Assembly (NCBI GenBank): GCA_963777895.1
Contig: CAVZSF010000005.1
Coordinates: forward strand, 248,001 to 312,000
Reading direction: 5' to 3'
DNA: 64,000 nt
Source of the DNA: UBA2241 sp963777895
Lineage (GTDB): Bacteria > Actinomycetota > Thermoleophilia > UBA2241
In this document: in pieces, positions 58,405-64,000 of the stretch
How positions within the stretch are numbered: the stretch's first letter is position 1
Layout: every line of letters begins with the position of its first letter
Position numbers and translations under genes: made by a program
The notes under the pieces: generated by a model
Told to the model about the DNA's origin: nothing
What the model saw: only the letters and a program-made list of their open reading frames with translations
The model's database searches: none

Positions 58405-59393
58405 TCAGGCGACCTGATCATCGGTTGCCGGTCGAGCGCTACTGCCCGGCCGACGACTCTCGGCCGTGAGGCCGGCTGCGATCGCCTCCAGATGCGTCTC
58501 GTCGCTTCCGCAGCAGCCGCCGAAGACCTGGAAGGCACGCTCGCGCCGGAGCGCGAGCGTGCCTTCGACCAGTGAGTCCGCACCGTCGCACTGCAGTTCG
58601 GCGCTGTCGTCGAGCTCGCCTGGGCTGAGGGTCGACGTGTTGCCCTGGATGCCCTTCACGCGCGACAGAGAAGGCTGGTCGCGGTTCACATCCGACGCGA
58701 GGGCCGCGAGAACGTTGGTCGGATGAACGCAGTTCACCATGTAGCAGAGAGGCGGGCTCGACGTCATCGATGGCGGTCACGGCCACACAGAGCGGCGTCC
58801 CGTCGAGAAGCAGTCCGGTGCGCTCGACGACGAAGCTGACGATGAACGGCAGGCCTGTCTCATTCATGGCCTCGGCCAGCCCTCGCGCCTCACTGAGCGC
58901 CGGAAGCGTCGCAGCCAGGAGGAAGTCCGCGCCCGCCTCCGCAAAGGCCGCGCACTGGGCGCGATGGAAGGCGCGAGCGTCCGCGTGCGAAAGGGCCTCT
59001 TGCGGCCGGTAGGCATCGCCGCAAGCTCCCAGAAGACCACCGACGAAGAGCTCGTCCCCGCGCCCACCGCGCAGCTCCCTCAAGAAGGTCATCCAGTCCT
59101 GCATCACGCTTGCGCTCGGCGAACCGAGACGCGGCGACCCTCTCCGGGTTGCAGCGCCTGGTCGAGCTCGTGAGCAGGAGGGGCATGCCATGGCGCCGGG
59201 CGACGTCGAGATAGCCGCCGTAGATCTCGCCAAGGGCGGCGCGGCCTTGTTCGTCGTAGATCGCGCCGCCATATTCCACGTGGTCGTCGGCGGGGATCAG
59301 GAACTCGCGGCGCATGCGCTCTACAACAGCCGCCTCGGTCAAGAAGAGTTCCCCGCGCGCGAAGCGTGACTCGAGCTGGGAATCACGGTCCAT
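58405..59393 (-). CDS. Homocysteine S-methyltransferase family protein (two frameshifts)
   Basis: From ATG 59393 the frame reads SRFARGELFLTEAAVVERMR and LGEIYGGYLDVARRHGMPLL. An extra C near 59112 shifts it; SVMQDWMTFLRELRGGRGDE and FAEAGADFLLAATLPALSEA continue. A second break near 58755 leads to LCYMVNCVHPTNVLAALASD and FQVFGGCCGSDETHLEAIA. Corrected length is about 329 residues. The cysteines in VNC and GGCCG are the zinc ligands of homocysteine methyltransferases, which move a methyl group from S-methylmethionine or betaine to homocysteine. All key residues are kept, so the breaks look like sequencing error. Confidence 0.8.
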
Positions 59394-59457
59394 GAAGCTC
59401 CCGGTGGATGGAATCGGCGTTTGAAGTCCGCAGCTGTTCAGCGAGGGTTACAGCGGG

Positions 59458-59473
59458 TAGCATACATGTGCTA
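59458..59473 (+). promoter_or_regulatory. Dyad TAGCA-TACATG-TGCTA upstream of the AbrB-Doc pair
   Basis: Five-base perfect arms around TACATG, 26 bases before the antitoxin ATG at 59500, overlapping a possible -10 (CATACA). Autoregulated toxin-antitoxin operons usually have such a site here. Confidence 0.45.
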
Positions 59474-59499
59474 CGAGTCCCATGACGAGGGGAGGATAC

Positions 59500-59727
59500 A
59501 TGACCCGGGGACTGAAGCTGCGCCAGGCCGGCGGCTCGATCGCAGCCACGCTGCCCAAGGACATGGCTGACCGGCTGCACCTGACGGCCGGCGACACCGT
59601 GCTTGCGGTGGAGACCGACCGTGGCATCCTGCTGACCCCCTATGACCCGGCGACAGAAGAGGCCCTGGCGATCGCGGCCAGGGTCTCGGGCCGCTACCGC
59701 AACGCCCTGCGCGAGCTGGCCAAGTAG
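59500..59727 (+). CDS. AbrB/MazE-like antitoxin
   Basis: A 75-residue protein with a swapped-hairpin SpoVT/AbrB DNA-binding fold: LKLRQAGGSIAATLPKDMAD and VLAVETDRGILLTPYDP. ATG 59500 follows GGGGAGG by five bases; an in-frame ATG at 59482 would add six residues and has no ribosome binding site. The C-terminal 25 residues would hold the toxin. It lies three bases before the Doc gene. Confidence 0.85.
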   Translation: MTRGLKLRQAGGSIAATLPKDMADRLHLTAGDTVLAVETDRGILLTPYDPATEEALAIAARVSGRYRNALRELAK

Positions 59728-59730
59728 CCG

Positions 59731-60135
59731 GTGGGGCGCCGCGCCAAGGAACCGCGCTGGGTCGACCGACTGGTCGTCGAGGCGGTGCAGTTCGACCTGA
59801 TCAGGACGTTCGGCGGCATGCCGGGGCTGCGCGACGAGCACGCCCTGGAGGCGGCGCTGGCGCGCGCACCGCAGCGCTGCGCCTACGAGCCCGAGGCAGA
59901 CATCGCCGCGCTGGCGGCGGCCTACGGCTTCGGCTTGGCCAGTGACCACCCATTCGTCGACGGCAACAAGCGCGTCGCGTTCGTGACGATGGCCGTGTTT
60001 GCGGGCCTCAATGGCTACCAGATCGAAGCACCAGAGGACGAGGTCGTCGGGATCATGATGGCGCTGGCAGCCGGGGAGGTATCCGAGCCCGAGCTCGCCG
60101 CCTGGGTACGCTCGCGGCTCCGGTCGACGTCGTAG
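59731..60135 (+). CDS. doc: Doc/Fic family toxin (death on curing)
   Basis: A 134-residue Fic-fold protein with the Doc active site HPFVDGNKRVAFVTMAVF. In Doc toxins the motif ends in K (GNK) instead of the GNG of AMP-transferring Fic proteins; Doc phosphorylates EF-Tu and stops translation. GTG 59731 starts three bases after the antitoxin stop. The antitoxin is AbrB-like rather than Phd-like, a known but less common pairing. A small hairpin (60145-60160) follows. Confidence 0.9.
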   Translation: MGRRAKEPRWVDRLVVEAVQFDLIRTFGGMPGLRDEHALEAALARAPQRCAYEPEADIAALAAAYGFGLASDHPFVDGNKRVAFVTMAVFAGLNGYQIEAPEDEVVGIMMALAAGEVSEPELAAWVRSRLRSTS

Positions 60136-60144
60136 CCGAGGCTA

Positions 60145-60160
60145 CCTGAGGCTCTTCAGG
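60145..60160 (+). terminator. Small hairpin after doc
   Basis: CCTGA / TCAGG with a six-base loop (GGCTCT), ten bases after the doc stop. Weak, so only a candidate terminator. Confidence 0.3.
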
Positions 60161-60221
60161 AATCCCATGGCTGGGAGACTGACACCAAGATGTGAGTGTT
60201 GGGCGGCTCTCGCAACCATCC

Positions 60222-61592
60222 TCAGTGGATATGGACGGTCGCCACTGAAGTGAACGCGCGCCAACTGGGATCGAAAGAACGCGGGTAGCGGATCACGTAC
60301 GACGTGGTGCGCCGCGGATGCAGATAAGGCGTCGAAAAACGCCCGTCGCGGTCGAGACTCGTGCGGATCGTCATGATCTTCGTCCACCTCTTGGCTTGCC
60401 ACGTCCAAGGCTGGCCGGCAACGCCGGGGCGCTCGAACAAAGTCAAGGTCATCCAGTTCGCGAAACGCGGCCCTGGAATGATCGGGACACGGCCTGTCAG
60501 CTTCACGCCTGTCCCGGGCGAGATGCCGTGGCGGCTCGCCTCGAACGTACAGACCTGGTAGGAGGCGACCAGCTGGAGGTGGCCTCCGACTCTGGATGCC
60601 GTGAAGTTGTACTTGTCTCCTGTGGGGACGCCGAGGGGCACGCGCACGGGGACCGAGATCGCGGCTGGCGCCGGCGAGGGCACGGTGAGGGTCCCGAAGC
60701 TCTTCTCTGGCTCGCGCCCGTTCATCGACTCGCCGTTGATCTCGTAGACATCGCCGCTGCGCAGGTTGCTGAGTCTCAAGATGACCCTGCTGCCAGGTGC
60801 TCCAGAGGCCCAGCGCGTCACCTTGGCACGCCCAGCGTCTCGCTCGTCGGCGATCAGGGTGACCGCTCCGGTCTGCCCGGACTGAACGACGGCCGGTGCC
60901 TCCTGAGGCAGCGGGATCTCCTGAGCCTCGGTGCGCCTTGCTGGCCAACCGCCTCCCTGGAAAGTCACGACCGCGCTCGTGTAGTCGCCGGGCAGAGCGT
61001 AGGCGTATCCACTGAACGGATCAGCAGATCCCACCGTCAGGTCCTGATAGGTCTCCAGGTCGGGTGATGTCTCATCGCCTCCGTACAGACTCACGGAGGC
61101 GCTCGACCACTCGGCCCACGGCCCTCCCCGATGGATGGTAAGGGGGAGTCTGCCGGGCCAGAAGTCGAAGACAGTGGGGCCGGGGTCGAGGAACGTGAGA
61201 CCTCCACAGATGTAGAGAGGGCCCTCATCTGTGTTCGGCCACATCCACAGTTCCCCCGTGCCTACGAGCGCCGGCACGCCGGTCATCTCATACGAGCCGG
61301 ACGTGTCCGTCTGCGCGGTGTCGCCGGAGTAGTCGTCGAACCAGGAGGTCACGTAGGCGTCGGTCACGGGAAGGCCGTCGTAGCCGAGCACAGTCCCTCT
61401 TATGACACCGGTGCCGCTCAGAGCCTCCGACTGCGCGGAGTCCGGGAAGTCGTGGGAGCGTGGAGCCATGTGCGACGAGGCCCATGGTGATTGAGTCAGC
61501 GGACTCTCAGCCGCCATCGCCGGGGCGCTCATCATAAGAAGCACCGTGACACAGGTGCCCATCAGCGTGCTTCTCCCAGTGCAGCGCTTCAT
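60222..61592 (-). CDS. Secreted protein with one carboxypeptidase-regulatory-like (CarboxypepD_reg) beta domain
   Basis: About 456 residues. ATG 61592 was preferred (GGGGGC before it) to ATG 61604. A signal peptide (TLMGTCVTVLLMMSAPAMA) is followed at about 65-110 by GVIRGTVLGYDGLPVTDAYV and DTSGSYEMTGVPAL, the CarboxypepD-like Ig fold. The remaining beta-rich sequence is not recognised. No catalytic motif or membrane anchor is seen. Its 5' end is only about 70 bases from the attC-like element of the neighbouring cassette gene, so it may belong to the same acquired segment. Confidence 0.7.
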   Translation of the reverse strand: MKRCTGRSTLMGTCVTVLLMMSAPAMAAESPLTQSPWASSHMAPRSHDFPDSAQSEALSGTGVIRGTVLGYDGLPVTDAYVTSWFDDYSGDTAQTDTSGSYEMTGVPALVGTGELWMWPNTDEGPLYICGGLTFLDPGPTVFDFWPGRLPLTIHRGGPWAEWSSASVSLYGGDETSPDLETYQDLTVGSADPFSGYAYALPGDYTSAVVTFQGGGWPARRTEAQEIPLPQEAPAVVQSGQTGAVTLIADERDAGRAKVTRWASGAPGSRVILRLSNLRSGDVYEINGESMNGREPEKSFGTLTVPSPAPAAISVPVRVPLGVPTGDKYNFTASRVGGHLQLVASYQVCTFEASRHGISPGTGVKLTGRVPIIPGPRFANWMTLTLFERPGVAGQPWTWQAKRWTKIMTIRTSLDRDGRFSTPYLHPRRTTSYVIRYPRSFDPSWRAFTSVATVHIH

Positions 61593-61613
61593 GCTTGCCC
61601 CCATTCACTGCTC

Positions 61614-61631
61614 GTGCCGCCGCGGCGGCAC
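61614..61631. repeat. 18-base perfect palindrome
   Basis: GTGCCGCCGCGGCGGCAC, upstream of the secreted-protein gene and between it and the attC-like element. Could be an operator or part of a folded recombination site; no direct evidence for either. Confidence 0.4.
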
Positions 61632-61659
61632 AGGTCTCCGTCACCTGCCGGTCACGTCC

Positions 61660-61747
61660 GTCCAACGGTCGGGGCGTTGAGCTGCGAGAGCCAGCGCCAC
61701 GGTCTTGCGCAGACCTTCTGCGAGTCTGCTCGAACGCCTTGTTAGGT
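61660..61747 (-). repeat. attC-like recombination site after the HEPN-like cassette gene
   Basis: Read on the minus strand: R'' core ACCTAAC (61747-61741, containing the gene's stop), then L'' GGCGTTCGAGC (61738-61728), an inner hairpin, L' GCTCAACGCC (61682-61673), and an R'-type GTTGGAC (61666-61660). L'' and L' pair over ten bases with one unpaired base; on the other strand this is an extrahelical G in L'', as in known attC sites. R' matches GTTRRRY but not the exact complement of R''. Confidence 0.6.
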
Positions 61748-62896
61748 TGCACTGGGAAACACCGCGAATGCGGAATATCGGCCAAACGGAATGCCGTAGA
61801 TACCCTTCGTCTCGTTGAAGCCGAGAGGCTGTGCAGCGGCCAGAAGATCGATTCCGTCAGCGGCCTCTGAATCGACAAGCTCTCGGAGAAACGTCACAAA
61901 CGCTTCCGCCATCGGCAACGCCTTCAGAGCATCCTCTCGTGTCGGCAACTGGTTGTTCAGAGCACGGTCGAGCTTGATTGTTGGCGCAGCGACCGGAAAC
62001 ACGGGAAACGACTTGAAGAACCACATGCCGCCGATTCGCATCTCGGCGGGGTCCGGGTATGAGTGCGCAATACGGTTTCGCAGGTCGAAGAGCCACTTCG
62101 CATCTCTCACCCGGCTATCTCCAAGGTCGGGCGTCTTGACGATGTGATCGCAGTCGGAGGGCAGATGCTCGATCTTGTTCTTCCACTTGCGCAGTAGCGA
62201 TTCGCTTCGCAGCTGAGCCGAATTCCGAATGACCGGCCGGAGTAGAACGGCGTACATCAGATTGAGATACGCCTCGGCCATGAACGCGGACTCGGCGACC
62301 AAGTGCATGGAGTGCATGGCCTGCCGGTCAACGGCTCGAAAGTAGTCCTGGGTCGCCTTGAAGTAGGCGTCGTACGTCTCCTTGGGTGCTCCGGCAATGG
62401 ACGGCACTTCAGGCGCTTCGCAGTCAATGCCCACAAGCTCATCCTTCGAGAGCTCAGCCATGTTCTTGTGTCTGGAGAAGGGGTTCAGGAGAAGCGTGTA
62501 CTCCTCCAAGCGCCCCATGGCTGCTTCGATCTCAGTGCGATGTAGCTCGAGGTTGTGCTGAACAAAGGCCTCCATCGTCTTGCCGTCGACGAAGCGACCC
62601 CACCAGCGCAACTCGAGTCCCGCAGCGCTGCGAATGACATTGATGCTGACCCCGTCGATGTCCACCAGAAAGTCCCATTTGAATGGACCGTCTGGGTCTC
62701 CGCCAGGATCGCCGAGCAGGGACAGAGGACCGTTTGGCCGCTTGAGGCGCCACATCAACAGAGCGAACAGCCGCACCTCCTCGAACGACTCCGGAAGCCA
62801 CAGCTGACCTCTCGGTCTGTCATCGGGCGGAACCAGATTATTGGGCGGCGTGGCTGCCGCGATGTCCATGCGTCCGAGAGGATCGCTCAGGCCCAT
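61742..62896 (-). CDS. Cassette-like gene for a protein with a HEPN-type RNxxxH motif
   Basis: A 384-residue protein of unknown function, ATG 62896 behind GGGAGAGG. The longer frame to TTG 62920 runs into the core site and was rejected. The N-terminal half is not recognised. The C-terminal half is helical (AFMAEAYLNLMYAVLLRPVI) and ends in LFDLRNRIAHSYPD; Arg273-Asn274 and His278 form the RNxxxH motif of HEPN ribonucleases, which occur in toxins and phage-defence proteins. The base composition is clearly lower in G+C than its neighbours. The gene sits between a GTTAGGT core site and an attC-like repeat. The HEPN call rests on one motif and predicted helices; defence is inference. Confidence 0.65.
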   Translation of the reverse strand: MGLSDPLGRMDIAAATPPNNLVPPDDRPRGQLWLPESFEEVRLFALLMWRLKRPNGPLSLLGDPGGDPDGPFKWDFLVDIDGVSINVIRSAAGLELRWWGRFVDGKTMEAFVQHNLELHRTEIEAAMGRLEEYTLLLNPFSRHKNMAELSKDELVGIDCEAPEVPSIAGAPKETYDAYFKATQDYFRAVDRQAMHSMHLVAESAFMAEAYLNLMYAVLLRPVIRNSAQLRSESLLRKWKNKIEHLPSDCDHIVKTPDLGDSRVRDAKWLFDLRNRIAHSYPDPAEMRIGGMWFFKSFPVFPVAAPTIKLDRALNNQLPTREDALKALPMAEAFVTFLRELVDSEAADGIDLLAAAQPLGFNETKGIYGIPFGRYSAFAVFPSAT

Positions 62897-62910
62897 GCCT
62901 CTCCCTGCCA

Positions 62911-62922
62911 AACCTAACAAGG
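62911..62922 (-). repeat. GTTAGGT core site at the 5' edge of the cassette, half of a 12-base inverted repeat
   Basis: On the minus strand CCTTGTTAGGTT, fifteen bases before the ATG; it contains the integron core GTTAGGT (62917-62911). Its exact inverse AACCTAACAAGG lies at 61748-61737 at the gene's end, so the gene is bracketed by a perfect 12-base inverted repeat. Confidence 0.65.
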
Positions 62923-63043
62923 ATCATGCAGACTGCGTAACTCTCAGAAGCCTACGCTCTTCTACGTATGCCGTCACGGCAGACTCACGGAGTGGCGTTG
63001 TCCAGCCTGTGCAAGACGCGTGGGGACGCAGGCCGGGGGCGGT

Positions 63044-63832
63044 TCAGCCTTCTTTCGGCAGGGGCGCGACCTTGGGTAGCGTGCGTTTGTGCAGGCTCGC
63101 TGCGTTGAGGTCCTGGATGCGTTGCCGGACGTCCTCGGGGACCTCCTCGCCGCGCAGGTACGCGTCGAGCTGCTGGTAGGTGAGGCCCATCTCGCCCTCG
63201 TCGGTCTGGTTCGCCCAGAGACCGGCGGACGGCGGCTTGTCGATCACCTGCTGCGGCACGCCCAGCTCGCGGGCGAGGTCGCGGACCTCGCCCTTGGTGA
63301 GGCTGCCCAGCGGCAGGAAGTCCACGCCGCCGTCCCCGTACTTCGTGAAGTAGCCGACGGTCAGCTCGTCGAGGTTCCCGGTGCCGAGCACGCGGTAGCC
63401 GAGCTGGTTGGCGAGCGCGTAGAGGGCCGTCATGCGCAGGCGCGGCTTGAGGTTGGCGGTCGCCATGCGCTCGGCCGACAGGCCGGGGGAGGCCCCGTCG
63501 AGGACCTCCACCAGGAGGTCGTAGACGGGGCCCAGGTCGACGGTCGTCGTCGGCACCTTGAGCGCCTCGGCGACCAGCAGCGCGTCGTCTTCGTCGTGGG
63601 GGTCGCTGTGGCAGGGCAGGACGACGCCGAGCACGCGGCCGGGCAGGGCGCGGACGGCCAGGCCGGCGACGACCGCCGAATCGATGCCGCCGCTCAGGCC
63701 GAAGACGGCGCCTTCGCCGCCGCCGTCCTTGACCTCGGCGGCGATCCAGCGCTCGAGATGGGCGGCGAGCTGGCGTGTGCTGTCCTCGCCGCCTCCCGCG
63801 GGGCCCTCCTTCCCCGTCACCGGCTCGTCCAT
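63044..63832 (-). CDS. nadE: NAD+ synthetase, ammonia-dependent type
   Basis: A 262-residue enzyme from ATG 63832, which overlaps the glnA stop by one base (TGATG). The PP-loop motif is FGLSGGIDSAVVAG; LGTGNLDELTVGYFTKYGDG and SAGLWANQTDEGEMGLTYQQ complete the active site. It lacks the N-terminal nitrilase domain, so it uses free ammonia, which fits its coupling to glutamine synthetase. The 147-base gap after it leads to the cassette's core site. Confidence 0.94.
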   Translation of the reverse strand: MDEPVTGKEGPAGGGEDSTRQLAAHLERWIAAEVKDGGGEGAVFGLSGGIDSAVVAGLAVRALPGRVLGVVLPCHSDPHDEDDALLVAEALKVPTTTVDLGPVYDLLVEVLDGASPGLSAERMATANLKPRLRMTALYALANQLGYRVLGTGNLDELTVGYFTKYGDGGVDFLPLGSLTKGEVRDLARELGVPQQVIDKPPSAGLWANQTDEGEMGLTYQQLDAYLRGEEVPEDVRQRIQDLNAASLHKRTLPKVAPLPKEG

Positions 63833-64000
63833 CAGAGCACCGAGAAGTAGCGCTTGATCTCGAAGTCGGTCACCTGCTCGCGGTACTCGTACCACTCGTT
63901 GAGCTTGTTGGTGATGAAGCGCTCGAAGATGTGGTCGCCCAGCGCGCGCCTCACGAGATCGCTGCCCTGGGTCTCCTTGATCGCCTCGTAGAGGTTGTTC
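63832..64000 (-). CDS. glnA: Glutamine synthetase, C-terminal end (partial)
   Basis: Only the last 55 residues are in the window: NNLYEAIKETQGSDLVRRAL, DHIFERFITNKLNEWYEYRE and TDFEIKRYFSVL. This matches the C-terminus of type I-like glutamine synthetases, where the WxxYRxxV segment packs against the neighbouring subunit. The 5' end lies beyond base 64000. The TGATG overlap with nadE shows one operon joining ammonia assimilation and use. Confidence 0.88.
   Translation of the reverse strand, partial: NNLYEAIKETQGSDLVRRALGDHIFERFITNKLNEWYEYREQVTDFEIKRYFSVL

Noticed and set aside
60140..60210. A full second attC after the secreted-protein gene
   Set aside because: A core-like GCCCAAC is present, but no paired L''/L' arms were found downstream.

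Overview
The window is a stretch of a high-G+C bacterial chromosome, around 70% G+C by eye, with frequent GTG starts and tightly packed, overlapping genes. Codon use and gene content (a NuoF with a ferredoxin tail, a long IleS, FemAB-type and BioF2-type acyltransferases, lysC-asd) fit a deep-branching or environmental member of the Actinomycetota. This placement is inference only; the window has no rRNA or ribosomal protein gene. No tRNA, rRNA, CRISPR array, transposase or integrase was seen.

Region 1 (1-9.9 kb) is the distal part of a respiratory complex I operon: the end of nuoF, an unusual fused iron-sulfur flavoprotein in the NuoG position, then nuoJ-K-L-M-N, followed by a YmdB-type phosphodiesterase gene and a strong hairpin terminator. 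nuoH and nuoI do not lie between the fused gene and nuoJ. nuoL is frameshifted as sequenced.

Region 2 (9.98-49.1 kb) is a large surface-polysaccharide locus. It holds a polyprenyl-phosphate sugar-1-phosphate transferase, a Wzy-like polymerase, a secreted beta-helix protein, a Wzm/Wzt ABC exporter, a GT2 and six GT4 glycosyltransferases, two 4-epimerase-type SDRs, a dehydratase/reductase/2-epimerase trio for a 2-acetamido-2,6-dideoxy-L-hexose, and a Wzz/tyrosine-kinase protein. It also holds a set of amide- or acyl-forming enzymes: two tandem asparagine-synthetase-like proteins without the glutaminase cysteine, an ATP-grasp ligase, two tandem BioF2-like acyltransferases and a FemAB-like transferase. 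A secreted metallophosphoesterase, a GINT1-like protein, and a GT87/GtrA/HAD-phosphatase operon complete it. Between about 19.7 and 24.7 kb nearly every gene is broken by many single-base indels, mostly one-base G or C insertions, although the coding signal is intact between them. I read this as consensus-sequence error rather than gene decay.

Region 3 (49.2-57.3 kb) is housekeeping: ileS and a methyltransferase on the plus strand, and lysC-asd-trxB-trxA as a likely operon on the minus strand.

Region 4 (57.3-63.0 kb) is an accessory island between lysC and nadE. It has a GNAT gene, a yefM-yoeB toxin-antitoxin pair with a recognisable operator, a homocysteine S-methyltransferase-like gene, an AbrB/Doc toxin-antitoxin pair, a secreted protein, and a lower-G+C gene whose product carries a HEPN RNxxxH motif. 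That last gene is bounded exactly as an integron gene cassette would be: a GTTAGGT core site just before the ribosome binding site, the stop codon inside an ACCTAAC core, and an attC-like folded repeat after it. The window ends with nadE and the 3' end of glnA.
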